Source: Solenopsis invicta
Lineage: Eukaryota > Arthropoda > Insecta > Hymenoptera > Formicidae
Assembly: GCF_016802725.1 (NCBI RefSeq)
Contig: NC_052664.1
Location: 12,798,016 to 12,862,015, forward strand
Reading direction: 5' to 3'
DNA: 64,000 nt
The notes beneath the pieces are model-generated. The model searched no databases. It saw nothing but the letters and a program-made list of their open reading frames with translations, and was not told the DNA's origin. Position 1 is the first letter of the stretch; each line of letters starts with the position of its first letter. The position numbers and the translations under genes were made by a program. Shown here piece by piece: positions 38,830 to 51,655 of the stretch.

Positions 38830-41800
38830 ATGACAAGAATTCGAAGAATTTGTTGCATCGGAGCCGGTTACGTGGGTGGCCCTACATGTAGCGTTATTGC
38901 GTTGAAATGCCCGGAAATTCAAGTGACCGTTGTTGATAAGAGCAAGGAGAGGATAGCGCAATGGAATTCACAGAAATTGCCGATATATGAGCCAGGCCTG
39001 GATGAAGTGGTACGAAAATGTCGCGGAAAAAATTTATTCTTTTCCACCGATATTGAAACAGCGATCAAAGAGGCCGATCTGATATTTATTTCGGTGAACA
39101 CGCCGACGAAGACCTTTGGCAACGGCAAAGGAAGAGCTGCGGACTTGAAATATGTGGAAAGTGCTGCTAGAATGATCGCGGAAGTTGCAACGGGAGATAA
39201 AATTGTCGTGGAAAAAAGTACCGTACCGGTAAGAGCGGCCGAGAGTATCATGAACATCCTCCGCGCTAATCACAAACCAGGTGTTTCCTATCAGGTAAGA
39301 TATACGTCTATTTTTTAAAAATTTTATCGTAATTGAACAAAAAAAAAATGATAATTCTTGTAATAACTGTCTTTTCTAGAATCCATTGAGTTATTTAATT
39401 TTCGCGATACTCTATCTCTTTCTATATTTAATTATTTCTATATTTATCTTTTTATATTTACCTTTAATTTTTATGTAATGTTATGTTGCCAAGAATTTAA
39501 ATATTCTTTTACAATAAAAGCGATTTTATAAATCAATTTTACCATAAAAATTGTAAAATATTGAATTGCATTTTTGAAATTAATACACTTGATTACACAA
39601 CATAAGTGGTAAAATTTTATTATGTTTTTACCATGCTTATAGCTAATTGATTGCCGCAATAGGAATGATTTAATACTTACTTAAATTAATGTTGTTCATT
39701 CAAAACAACGTTTCTACTTTATTTATATCGCATTATTTATGATATTTTTTCGCTTAGGTGCTCGCTATTATTATGTGTTATTCAACGATTTCCATATTTA
39801 TTAGGATCATTTGTCTTCTTGATATTTACTTGAATATATTAATTTTTTTCAGATTCTTTCAAATCCGGAATTTTTAGCCGAAGGAACTGCTATAGAAGAT
39901 TTGGTAAACGCGGATCGAGTGTTGATTGGCGGAGAAAATTCGCCAGAAGGACAGGCAGCCATCGAGGAACTTTGTAAAGTTTACGAACACTGGATTCCGA
40001 GAGAAAATATTTTAACAACCAATACTTGGAGCTCAGAACTGTCGAAGCTGGTGAGTAATCATACATTTTTACATTTTAGTTGTAAGCAGTGTTACTATGT
40101 AAATAGGCTGAGTAAATCTCATTAAATTGTATTGCAGCATACCGTACTGTTTGCAAATGTGCATAAATTAAGCAATAAGTATTTTAATTCAATATAACGG
40201 AAATGGCGACTTTTAACTTAATTCTTTTTTTTTAAATTAAAACACACGTATTAACTTATATAATTAATAAATTTTTCTAAATACATTATGTTAGGAAAAA
40301 ATAATATAAATTATTAAAATATTAATTAATCAATTATAATTCAAAGGTTTAAAATATTCTTACATATGCATTCGATTATCGTCGTTAGTTCCTACACGCT
40401 TTATAAAAACATATTATTTAATATTAAATAACAATAGTTTATTATTCTGGCTCTTATTAAATTAATTAATTAAACAATAAATTATTAGGGACTCAAGAGC
40501 TTAACTAGTTTTCATTGGTAACAATTGTACGTATCACTCGTAATTATAAACTAATGATAAATTACAATTTTCAAATGACAAACGTTTCAATTATTAATTT
40601 GGCCTTCCACAGTGTCGATCAATATAAATAATGTAACGATACGTGATGGCACAGCATATCATTTCTCTACAAACATACTCTTTGTCAAGTCTGTGATATC
40701 TTTATACTTTAAAATTCATTTTTCTTTCATTATTCATGTAATGTAATGATGTTTTTAATATTACATTTATGTAATTTTTTTATACAGCGAGTATAATCAA
40801 ATAATTTATAAACTTTGAAAATATGCGTATTACAATTTATTAATAAAATTAAATTTGAATAACTTCAAGAAATAAAATTGCAATATTTATTCTGATATTT
40901 ATATTTATTCTGATTTTAGGCTGCGAATGCTTTTCTCGCTCAACGTATTTCTAGCATAAATTCATTGTCAGCAGTGTGCGAAGCTACGGGTGCAGACGTA
41001 TCTGAGGTCGCTCGAGCAATCGGACTTGATTCTCGAATCGGTTCCAAGTTCCTTCACGCATCAGTCGGTTTCGGTGGTTCCTGTTTTCAAAAGGACATTC
41101 TAAATTTAGTATACATTTGCGAGTGTTTAAATTTGCCAGAGGTGGCGGCGTATTGGCAACAAGTGATTGATATGAACGAATATCAGAAGTCAAGATTTTC
41201 TGCGAAAGTCATAGAATCTCTTTTTAATACCGTGACGGATAAGAGGATTGCTATGCTGGGTTTTGCCTTCAAGAAAAATACAGGAGATACGCGTGAATCA
41301 CCAGCAATTCATGTTGCCAAGACGTTGTTGGACGAAGGTGCTGTTCTTCACATTTACGATCCCAAGGTCAGCTCTTTCTCTTTTCTGTATGTACAACGTG
41401 TCCCAGATATCGAATATGTTTTTAGTGAGATAAATTTTTTTAATAATAGAAGTTAGTTTTTTAAATAACAGTTTTAAATAACAGAAATCCTTAATTTGAC
41501 TATCAATCATGAATTGTATTTCACAGAAATATTTAAATTGTACAATCTATCATGAGTTGTATTTATAAGCTATGTTTCCTATTTTGATGGTTACAATTTA
41601 AATTAATTTCTTTTGGAAAAATCTTTTGAAAATTAATAGAAATTAAATAAAAAATTAATGTAAATTAACAGAGTTTAATTTAATTTAGATCTAAAAAATA
41701 TTTTATAATTATATCTCTTATACTTAGTATATTTCAAAGTTTGAAATTTAAGATTGCAACAGAAAAATATAATAATTTAAATTTTTTAAAGTTGATGTGG

Positions 41801-42886
41801 AATTTATAGGTTGATTAATTGAAAATACGTAATTTATTGACATTTCATACACATTAAAAATATACATGTATAAAGAAATTATGTTTTTCTGTTTAATAAA
41901 TTTTATATCCTATATTTTTTATATTGTTCTTTCTTTATAACAAAGTATGTCTCGGCAATTGTTTATGCTAGCAATTTGCTGTATATTTATCTTCAACAAT
42001 TTCCATTATATGTACTATCAATAGTTTAATAATATGACAGCAGCATTAAAATTATTTTGCGTTATTAGCAATATGGCAGCATTGTAACGTTTTACAATTA
42101 TTTAACTAAACAACAGCACAAATTTTGATAAAAGATGATTTCAAAGTTGTCGGCAAGTTGCTAACAAGTTGCTATCCAAAATTGTTATATCGTGATGGTA
42201 TCAATTTGCCAATAAGTATGGACTTAATTCGACTCAATTCTGGTAGCAATACCTATTATGATGCAAGTAATATGCCAGTAGCAGTATAGAAATGTTGTTA
42301 ATTAGGTTAGATAATGACTTTGATAAAAAAATACGAAATCTAAATGATATTAAATAATCAGTAGTGACCAATGAGTACGTTCTTATCTACGATGTCTTTC
42401 TGTTCATAGGTTGAAGAAACTCAGATTATTCAAGATTTGACTCATCCGAGTGTAACGAGCAATCCTGAAGACATAAAAAATCGAATCAGTATTTATAAAG
42501 ATGCTTATAGTGCCACGAAGAATACACACGCGATAGTTTTATGCACAGAATGGGACGAATTTATAGTAAGTATGAAAAGGAAAGTAAGCGTAATCTTCTA
42601 ATGAATATGATTCATTCTTAATATTTTTTAATTTTTCTATGCAATTATATATTCAACGTTATATTAACATCATATAATAATAAAAATTCAATTAATATTT
42701 AATTTGCAGGAACTTGATTATACACAGATTTATGCAGATATGATGAAGCCAGCATATATTTTCGACGGAAGGAAGATTTTAAATCATGATCGATTGCAAA
42801 GGATTGGTTTTGTTGTTCAAACTATTGGTAAAAAACTTACGAGATCCGCAATTTCGAGAGCATGGGGTAGTCAAACGCAAGTTTAA
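38830..42886 (+). CDS. sgl: UDP-glucose 6-dehydrogenase (5 exons, complete)
   Basis: Oxidises UDP-glucose to UDP-glucuronate with two NAD+, supplying precursor for heparan and chondroitin sulfate; the fly gene is sugarless. Exons: 38830-39294, 39853-40050, 40920-41366, 42410-42565, 42710-42886 (TAA), all joined in phase 0; 480 aa against 494 in human. The NAD-binding motif GAGYVGG is at residues 11-17. The catalytic cysteine sits in FGGSCFQKD at Cys276, the same number as in human UGDH, with Lys220 in SSELSKL. Other conserved blocks are LPIYEPGL, FISVNTPTK, EKSTVPVRAAES, SNPEFLAEGTAI, DRVLIGG, FAFKKNTGDTRESPA and CTEWDEF. The start was placed at the Met before TRIRRICCIGAGYVGG, as in orthologues; two in-frame Met codons upstream (38746, 38794) would add up to 28 atypical residues. 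The C-terminal tail after TIGKKL is short. Confidence 0.96.
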
Positions 42887-45800
42887 AAAAGAATGGACCA
42901 AACTATAAGCTTCCAATTTGATAAAATACATATAACACATCAACAATTATTGTAAGAATTTTGTTAAGTCAATCTAAACATATATATGCATTTGTGAAAG
43001 CAGAAATTTTATTATTTTAAGTAGATACGTTCATCTCCTATTAGACGTATCAATACAGACTGCGCATCGTAATTTAGATAATGAAGTACAGGTTACATGC
43101 GATATTTATTTCATTTTAAACTCATATTTTTTAGAACTGATGAATTTATAAAAAAAAAAAAAGATTTGAATATAGAAATTTGATAGATTTCATAGTTGGC
43201 ATCTAGGTGAAAGGATTCACTCTTATAATTATGGAGGCATATTGAAAATTGAGACTGGCCAATTGCTTGATGACAACTAGGATTGAGATGTGTTATTTGT
43301 AACGTCAATATCTTTATCGTTACTTTTTTTTAATAATGATTATTTTCTTTGTCTGTGACATTCTGTGACAGATAATGTCATTAAATTTTTTTATAGTAAT
43401 AACGAATCTTATTGTTACTTTTTATTATTTTGTAAATATATGTTTATGAACCATATGTTGTGATTAAGCAAAACCATTACAGATTTCGTATTTAAATTGG
43501 TTAAATAGCATGGACATAAATAATTAAATGTGATTCGTGAAAAAGTAACAAAAAATGTAACGAATAGTTACTTTCTAAGTAATGATAACTTTTATAAAGT
43601 AATGCTCTCAATCTTGATAACAACTAATGAAAATGGAAGGTTATTAAATAGTTATAAGTCAATTATATTTGCGTCATCGAATAGATTGCAAGTTTTGTCA
43701 AGTTTTGTAATTGAAGTTAACACTTTAGTAATAAGTTCTATAATGCGTATAAGTAAGGCGATATTTGTCGCAAGAATAATGAAATTATTTATCTCAGTGC
43801 TGCCAGAATCTCTTCTTTTAACAATTTTTAATTTTTAGTCAAAATTAAGTATTTGAGTGGAAAAAATTCTAACGAGAATCTTAAAGCACTCGAAGAGTTT
43901 CATTATGTTTATACTGCAATTTCTTTAAACATAAAATGTTAAAATTAGTTTCAAAATTAATTTTTAACTCTAAAATAGACAATTCGACCGTCTAATGCAA
44001 TATCGCTTAAAAATACTATGAAATCTGTCGAATTTTTATTCCATAATTATTTACTTAGACATACTGTTTATTAAATGAAAAATACGTGTGCAATGTTAAA
44101 TCTCAGTAAAATGATCAATTTAAAGTGCTATGAACGTTACATACCTCTATTTTTTCTATTATAATTATTTCAAAAATTTTAATGACATTAAATATAATAA
44201 TAACATATTCCATATATATTATTATAATGGGTATTTATATATTTACTTTAGACATTTACTTTATTATTATTATCATTATGAGATTGGATTTGTCACATTT
44301 ACATTAAGTAATTATTGCTAACTTTTTTATATCCATAAATGTTCATTTTAATATTTTGTTTTAAATTTTATTCAATTGATGTGCTTTAATTTCTTTATAT
44401 ATTCAACATACTGAATCTGTTCCAGCTTTTTATTTCTGTATTATCTTTATTATTTGAGATTATTTACCGCGAGAAATATATTTTATGACAATCAAATTTG
44501 CAATATATTTTTGGAATATCAGTGAGCATACATTCAAACATATTTTACTCTATAAATTTACGAAGTAACTTAATATATGTATATTTCCAAAATTCATTAT
44601 TAAAAGTATTTCGAACAAAGTTTAGAAAGAATTTATATTTGTTAATTTATTAAATTTATTTACAGTATTATATATCAATTTAATGTTAAGTTTAATGTTT
44701 TTTTGAGTCGGACATATATGAAGTGAATCAAGTATTTTTAATATTACTGGGAGTAATATTATTTATAAGTGTCATAATGATAACACATTGTATGCTATTT
44801 GAAGTTAAAACATTATTTTATAATTTATAAATATATTATATTGTAATAATCTAAAGTTACTGTTTTTACAAAGTTCCAATGTTGTTTTCAACATACATTC
44901 AGACTTATACATATGTAAATTACAACCAATTGTGAAGCGCATATATTGTGCATAGTTTCTAAGTACATATCACAAAAATTTATAAATAAATATTTATATC
45001 AAAATTGTTTGGTGATTAATATCTTTGTGTACATTTTAATTTATTACATGAAGAAAATTACGTTTAACTACAAGATCTGTTTAAGAAAACATTGAGAGAA
45101 AAATTTTCTCTGTATAGAGTTTATTTGCAAATTATGTTTTAGATTTTTTAAATAAAGTAAAAAGTATTTATAAATTAAAAATATTTGAAGATTTTATTCG
45201 GATAGATTTTGTTCGTAACAATATTCTTTCACAACGCAAGGAGTGAGCTACATCAAATTATCTTGTCCTATAAATCACGAAATTTTGATGCTAATGAAAT
45301 CGAAAGTGCCTTGAACCAGGCGCATGCGCAAGTTGTTGAGCAGTAACGTAGCAGCTTTTTGTTAAACCCTGTTGTTAAAGTGGTACATATTTAAAAGAAT
45401 AAAATGTAAATGCGATGATAATTGTAAGGTTTTACATCTGCAAAACATATTAAAAGTATGAATAATATTTAACTCATTTTATTATTAATAAAGTTGAAAA
45501 GTAACTTGCTCTATAATTTCGATGTAAAAGCAAATTTTTTTTGCGTTTTGCAATTCTCTACAAAGTGTAATAAAAAAATGCACACAATTGTTTGCATGTG
45601 ATAATCAGACTGTTTAGTATTTTTTATATAATTTACAAGTAATATCCTTCTTCTTGGCTTCTTAATTTTAGATATTAGATGTATATTTTAATATTTTTTA
45701 AATATTTTTCGTATATTTATCGAACTACAAATATGCATTATATAAAATATTAAAATTGCTTTTATTATCTAGATTTCTAATTAATTTAAAATCTTCATTG

Positions 45801-46040
45801 ATCACAGTATACGTTACGGATCTACGAACAATCATGCACAAAGTGCTCCGATTTTAACTTACCGCGTTTCTCGGAGCATCAATTCGGCATGAATATTATT
45901 ATTCATTTGCAAATAAATATTATATTGTGTCTATTATAAAATAAAATAAAATAAAATAGAAAAAAATAATATAATATAATGCAACAGATGTATCTTTAAT
46001 TTTAATTATTATTATTATTTTAGCCGAAATTGATTGGACT
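42887..46040. other. spacer between UGDH and the babo 5' region
   Basis: AT-rich, with no gene recognised. The UGDH 3' UTR starts here, and an AATAAA near 44985 with a GT-containing tail is one candidate end. GTTAC/GTAAC-rich inverted motifs at about 43305-43600 resemble degraded MITE sequence. A CpG-containing NRF1-like palindrome lies at 45320-45329. Confidence 0.55.
45320..45329. promoter_or_regulatory. NRF1/Ewg-like palindromic site
   Basis: GCGCATGCGC, the core of the NRF1 (fly erect wing) consensus, in otherwise AT-rich sequence. Such sites usually mark promoters of housekeeping genes. No gene start is evident next to it. Confidence 0.4.
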
Positions 46041-46089
46041 TTTGTGTCATCTTGGTTTTTAACATATCCGCAAAACGAAATTGCGAAAA

Positions 46090-46643
46090 TGGAGCGGCAT
46101 ATAAACTCAGCTATGTACGAATCTGCGGAAGACAGTGACGTGTGTTTCACGAAACGTTTTAGGAGCAGCGGCAGTAGCGGCGGTAGTAGCAGCGACACGA
46201 GTCGCTGTCCTACGATCAGCGCGAAAAGCTCTAGCGAGCGATCCGCGTGACAGTCGTGTTGAGATTGCGCCGAAGTCGCAGAGTGCCGACGACGACGACG
46301 ACGACGATGACGATGATGCGCGGCGAAGCGTCGCCCTCGCAAGTTTCGAGTCCGTCGACGTGCGGTTGTCAGTGATATTTTCGTATAGGCCACTGGTGAA
46401 ATCTTTCGGGTACGTGAGCGTGTTCCTCGGCGTGCTCGTCAGAGAGAATTCGCAATAGGCCGGGCCTGTCGGTAGGAAAATGGCGGCGCGCCTTCCGTGG
46501 CGGCGACGTCGCACGGTGAGGTGTATCTGAGAAATTGCTGCACGCGTGAAATAATCGTGCTGCTTCTTTGGAAAACCGCCACCACCCGCCTCTCCTCGTC
46601 TCGGGCGAAACGATCGCTGTGCGGCTACTGCGTTCGATCAGTG

Positions 46644-46683
<40 letters not shown>

Positions 46684-47251
46684 AAGAGAAAGAGAGTAAT
46701 CGCGGCACTCGGCGTGGCCGGAGCGACGTTTGCTCCGGACAATGTTGTGAGAACGGCGGCGTGCGGGATACACGGCGCACGAACGACAGCGGTCAGTGGC
46801 AAACGCGGACGCACGGCAGTGCGTGCGTGCGTGCGTGCAGTGATACGCGAGTTGCGGGTCGCGCACTCGTTCTCGGAAGCGGCGAGTGCTCTCGCGCGAG
46901 CGCTCTTATGCGAGTAGTGAGCGCCGCGAATCAGCGGCATCGTCGGCAGCGGCACGGACAGCGGCAGCAACCGCGGTGACAAGTGTCTCCGTCGGCGAGG
47001 CGGCACCCGCTCGCCTCATCCGCCCCGCCGCGGTCGCCGGAGGATGATACCGTCGCGACCGGCGGCAGCGGTCGTCGCCGCCCGCGAGTCTCGCGCGCGA
47101 TCCTGCCGCGACCGGCGTTGATCCGCGGCGGCCAAGGCCGGCCGCCTTCCTCCACGACGGACGATTCGTCGCGGATCCGCGACAGCGGACTGCGCGACCA
47201 CCACGGCGAACCACCACCACCGGCTGTTGCTCCAGCGGAAGCTCAGGAAAG
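46090..47251 (+). promoter_or_regulatory. babo: GC-rich promoter and 5' UTR region of the babo-like gene
   Basis: CpG-dense block of over 1 kb immediately upstream of the signal-peptide exon, in contrast to AT-rich flanks. It contains CATATAAA near 46098, an AG array (46643-46678) resembling GAGA-factor binding sequence, and several upstream ATGs opening short frames (one of 68 codons from 46044). These look like uORFs or chance frames; none resembles a known protein. The transcription start cannot be fixed. Confidence 0.55.
46643..46678. repeat. AG microsatellite (GAGA-type)
   Basis: About 16 AG units, followed by AGAAAG units to about 46696, in the presumed babo 5' UTR or promoter. Confidence 0.9.
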
Positions 47252-47336
47252 ATGAGAGGCATCCGCGACGGCGGCATGGCGAGCCTCCTCGCCTTGGCGC
47301 TCCTCTGCTTGCTCCACGCCTCATGCCCTGTGAACG
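47252..47336 (+). CDS. babo: babo-like receptor, first coding exon (signal peptide)
   Basis: The ATG opens MRGIRDGGMASLLALALLCL, then LHASCPVN: a short basic start, an 11-residue hydrophobic core and a small-residue region, typical of a secretory signal peptide. The exon ends with one base of a Gly codon before gtacgg. That phase is exactly what the ectodomain exon at 61121 needs (G + GA gives Gly), which supports the join. A second in-frame Met at 47276 could also start translation with the hydrophobic core intact. Confidence 0.75.
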
Positions 47337-47711
47337 GTACGGTATACCGCTGTCTGGAATTCCCTTATCTCATAGCGATAATACCTTGCCGTGTCACGTT
47401 AATAAGGTTTCGCAACGGGGCATTTTCAACGCGGAAATATTAAGGGTGTTTGGTACAAAAGTTTTGATAATGAAACAATTACAGATTGTTTTACATTGCA
47501 TTTGAAAGTGAAAAACATTACTTAAAGTTAAATAATTAAAGCTATTTAGAAAATAATTAAAAAACATATTTCCATCTAAAATATAATATTTCCTTATTAC
47601 TTTACATAAATTTAATGTATACATAAAGTATAGTTTGATGATCCAGACAATAATTGTTTTGATTAATGTAATATTAAATCTTACGAATTTCTAATTTAAT
47701 ATAAACAATGT

Positions 47712-47777
47712 TTTTTAAAATTAATTTTTAATTTAACTTAATTTAACTAAACAAAAGTATTAATTTACTCAACTTTG
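47712..47777. repeat. fragment resembling the 33.6-kb MITE right end
   Basis: AATTTAACTAAACAAAAGTA and ATTAATTTACTCAACTTTG resemble the right terminal part of the element at 33583-33981 (ATTAATTTGTTCAACCTTG). A matching left end was not found. Confidence 0.45.
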
Positions 47778-49327
47778 TGGAAAAATAATATAAAGTTCAA
47801 AATCGGGATGTTAGACTTCATAAAGATGTTTAAAATACATGTTACAGATATTTTTGCAAAATACGTCTTGTATTCCAATTTTGGACCATATTGTCTAGGA
47901 ATGTATGACGTTGCAATATATGACAAAGAGAAAAGTATTCAAAACACGATGAGAAAATTTGTACGTTTTAAGTTTTTTAAGTCCTCAAGATGATTCATGC
48001 CAAGTTTCATTACAATGCTGTTTAATTGTTCTGTAAATAAATTAAGTTCACTGAAATTTGAAATCATATTTTACTATGTATTTACATTTTTAAATATTTA
48101 GTATATATTAATGCTTTATTTATTATCTTTGATTCAATTATTTTAAAAAATGATCTGTTTTGCACTCACGTTATATTTTCTTCAAGTTAGATTTAGAACA
48201 TATTTACATCAAAAATTTTCCATTGGAAGTATTATAAAAAAAAAAAAATGATATATAAAGGAAATAAACTATAAAATAAACTATAAAATTGTATTGTTAA
48301 ATATAAATATTGACATTATTGAATAGTTTTAATAGTATATAAACATCTATTTTTATATGAAAAGAATAAATACGTTTCTAATCACTTTTGGCAGAGACTG
48401 TACGAATGATACATCCTTAAATACTGAAGGTTTCTTGGGTTTATTCTTTTTTTTTTCTAAACGATAAAAAATTTTAATCGCGAATGCTCAAATTTTGCCC
48501 TTGAAATCAATTACAAAGAAGAAAACAACAAAAAAATTTATTTATATAACAAAAATTACCTTATTTTTTGTAGTTTTAGATACAACTTTTTTAAAGTAAG
48601 AGTAAATGCATTAAAAGAAACTTTTGGACGAATATTAATTAGATTTATTATTTCATTAATACACATAAAAATTTGATTTAAGTCGTAATGCTATTTCCAT
48701 CAAATTTTAAATAAGTACTATAAAACGCAATTTTATATAAGAATCAAGAACAAATAAGAAACAAAAAATAACTTTTAAATCAATAAGAATTATGTTTAAA
48801 TTTTACAGACATTCAAACGCAATGTAACACAAAGTTTTAATGAACGTGGTAATGTATGTTAAAAATGTGAAAATAGTGTGATAATATGAGAGTTCACGTC
48901 AATTAGAAAACATGTTTATTAAATATGAGATCTTTTGCGTAAAATTAGAATTTGTTAGTAAAATTATGTTGATAAAGCTTGGATAAGACTTGATCTGGTT
49001 TAAAATACACATATCGCTTCTTTTAATTATACATATTATACATACGTTAGTTTTATTATACGTCAATTATAAACTAATTAAACTTTAATTGAAATTAAAA
49101 AATAATATTTATTTTAATTTAAATAAATATAATTTAAATTTAAAATATCCTGGCTGAAGTAATATTTTTCGCAATAATTTCTTTAGAGTTTTTCTGGTTT
49201 AGGGAGGATAATAGAGCTACGTGCAAGCATAAAAAAGTAATTAAATTGATTAGCAATTTAATTTGATGATATTACATTTGAGGTTCTTCTTAAAAGCTAT
49301 GTTTTAAGACCGGCAAAATTGCTGTGG

Positions 49328-49561
49328 CCAGTTTGAGGGAATCTTATAAATGTTTATAAATTCATTTTGGAAAAAATTAGTGAGCATTAAAAACTGTTTT
49401 CGACCGGTATTGTCGTATTCATTATTTCAATTAAATATAATTTGTTTAACATATGGCATGCAGTTCGAGGGAATTTGTAAATGTACATAAATTTACGTAT
49501 AAAATTATTATTAGAGATTAAAATCTGCTTTCGCCCGAATAGCCGTTTCTTTTTCAATTTT
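49328..49561 (+). repeat. diverged tandem duplication, about 130-bp period
   Basis: Unit 1 (49328-49432) and unit 2 (49460-49561) share, in order, CAGTTYGAGGGAAT, AAATGT-ATAAATT, TTAG-GA-TAAAA-CTG-TTTCG, and a T-rich end with TTTCAATT. Both are non-coding. Confidence 0.6.
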
Positions 49562-49797
49562 AATGGTAAAGAATGCTTTTTTTTTCTATCTTTTGTAATT
49601 CATATATACTCACATATGCATACAGATTTGACCGGTTTTATAAAAGTTCGTTCAAGCAACTATTATTAAAATTAAAATGAAAAAAAAAAGTCAGTCATTA
49701 AAAAATTAACAAATAAATAAATAAAAGATTAGTGAAACGAGCCAATAGATGTCAAATTAATAAAATTATATACGATAAAAATTATACACGACAAAAG

Positions 49798-49988
49798 TTT
49801 CTTGTCTCAAGTAAATATATTTTTCTAAATTATAATTTTTTAACTCAAAGAAATAATTACTTGTTACAATAATTTTTTTCTTGAGCAAGCTAATAATTCA
49901 CTGGAACAAAAAAATTATACACTTAATTATATTTTCGAATTAATAAATTATAATTCTAGAATATGTATGTACTTGAGACAAGATATTT
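49798..49988. mobile_element. inverted-repeat element (MITE-like)
   Basis: The left arm CTTGTCTCAAGTAAATATAT plus TTTTCTAAATTATAATT matches the reverse complement of the right arm (49945-49985), CTTGTCTCAAGTACATACAT plus ATTCTAGAATTATAATT. Arms are about 38 bp and the element about 190 bp, with no coding. Confidence 0.7.
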
Positions 49989-50632
49989 TTTGCCATGAAT
50001 GTTTAGTATATTATAAAAATACTACAAAATGTAACTGTAATTTTTATAGCGTATTAAATACAGCCTTGGCCAAAAATATTATGCACGTATATTATTTTGT
50101 TTATCTGCAATCTTTTGTCTGTATTATTTCATATTGATACTGATATTATGCACATATTCTTGACATATAGCATATATAATTCATATTTAAATTTCTGTTA
50201 AAATTTTTCTTTAAATATTAAAAAAATATAAAGTGCTTAATATTTTTGATTAAAGCTGCTTATAATTATATTACATTGACATCTGATATTTGCTCATTTT
50301 GTTGGTCATTTATTTAATTGTTTAAGTTGGAGATTTAATGAATCCCTGAAATTGGGGAGTGATATCTGATAAGAAACGATAAATTATGTTTATTCTAGAA
50401 TAAAAATAATTCGTGTTTCTTTAATATGCAACCGTCGACCATCGTCTTCGCAAAAAAGAGAGAATTGGATATGTATATATTTGAACAATTTGACTTTATC
50501 GAGCAACTATACACTTGCGTACAAAGTTGCGTTTAAAAGTCAGTTATGGAAGATAGGTGCAAAAAAATGACGTAATGTTAGAAGAAAAGACACAATGATT
50601 TCGGCGAGCCTCTTTGTTGAACGCACTTCAGT

Positions 50633-50903
50633 TTGTCCCACGCGGTGTGCTTCGTAGACGATCCTTGTGCTACGGTGTGCGTTCCTCATGCGTGTGTATG
50701 TGCGCGCAAAGCCTCTTCCTTTCTCTTTCTATTCTATATTTTCATCCAGCCTTCTGTTACGCTCGTTTTATCGTTTCTCTGTGTACCTCGCGTGTCTCTG
50801 TGTGTGTCTCTTCCTCTGTCCCTCCGCTCCAGTCTCCGTTTCGCTTCTCCATTCCGTCCGCTCTCGCTCCTTCTTCCCTTCAACGGTGCGCACATAATGT
50901 TGC
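50633..50903 (+). other. candidate alternative first exon of the babo-like gene
   Basis: An open frame from ATG 50633 runs to a perfect donor (gtaagt at 50904) in phase 1. It would therefore join the receptor exon at 61121 in frame. An ATG at 50897 lies just before the donor, giving the shortest product Met-Leu-Arg then LLKCYC. The region is CpG-rich and pyrimidine-rich, like a promoter or 5' UTR, and the longer frame encodes hydrophobic, Ser/Phe/Leu-rich sequence (SSFLFLFYIFIQPSVTLVLS). No homology is recognised, so it is a hypothesis only. Confidence 0.3.
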
Positions 50904-51082
50904 GTAAGTAACGTGCCGCGCGTTGTGGTGTTCAGAAGGGCCGTTTAATCTCGTTGCTGCACGAGGTCCGAAAAGCATGCGGAAGGGTGAACCGGTGCAT
51001 TCGGTTCTTACGCACTCCGCGACTCCGTTTTCAAGAGCCGCTCCGCATCGGAGCGCAATTTACCCTTTTAGTCTAGTATACT

Positions 51083-51159
51083 GGGGGCGTTGGATAGCTT
51101 AATGATAGAGCAGTCACGTATCAAGCGAAAGATCCGGCTTTGATTCCTGGTCCTGTCAT
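51083..51159 (+). repeat. tRNA-like element, probable SINE or pseudo-tRNA
   Basis: GGGGGCG is followed by TGGATAGCTTAATGATAGAG, a good A box, and by GGCTTTGATTCCTGG, a degraded B box. The anticodon stem and the 3' acceptor strand do not pair well, which argues against a functional tRNA. Confidence 0.5.
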
Positions 51160-51405
51160 TCCGTGTATAATACAAGGAATTTTGAGAGTAGAAAAATATT
51201 ATTTTGTTGTGACTAAAACAAGAACTTAAAAAGCAGATCTTAAGATGATTGGATAATTTATCAAAAACTGTACTTTGTTCTATAGTAGGTGAATACAAAT
51301 TTACAAAAAAAAAGAAAGAGCTATTAAGTAATTTATTTTATCATTATAAAGACGATTGTTTTGTGATATTGCTTTTGTATGTTTTGTTCCACTTCATTAT
51401 TACAC

Positions 51406-51655
51406 ACTGAAAAAAAAGTCAATGTATTAGTAAGTAAATGTTGCTTGTGATATTTTTGATATTTATTAGGTATAAAAAGATTTAATTGTAATGATGAAAT
51501 GCACATCTTCTGTGAAATATCTCATTTTTTTATTAATTGCTTTATTTGCTAGGAATAAAATTTTATAACGCCGTATTTAAAAAGAGATTTTCTTTAATAA
51601 AATAAATATCTTACAAATAAATTTTCAAATATCTTCTTTTTTAATGCATTAAATT
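51406..51655 (+). repeat. dispersed repeat, copy 2
   Basis: Colinear and in the same orientation as 24141-24425, with the shared poly(A)-AAGTCAA start and internal AATAAAATTTTAT and ATAAATTTT blocks. It is the second visible copy of an interspersed family without coding capacity. Confidence 0.65.

Noticed and set aside
38919..39273. Minus-strand frames of 79-112 codons
   Set aside because: Antisense shadows of UGDH exon 1.
45920..46514. Minus-strand frames of 135-157 codons
   Set aside because: Opposite-strand shadows of the GC-rich promoter block, with simple-repeat translation (poly-Arg, poly-Ser).
46369..47324. Several frames of 90-165 codons on both strands
   Set aside because: They come from low stop-codon density in the CpG-rich babo 5' region; all are Arg/Ala/Ser/Pro-rich and mutually overlapping.
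51083..51159. A functional tRNA gene
   Set aside because: The A box is good, but the acceptor and anticodon stems do not pair and the B box is degraded.
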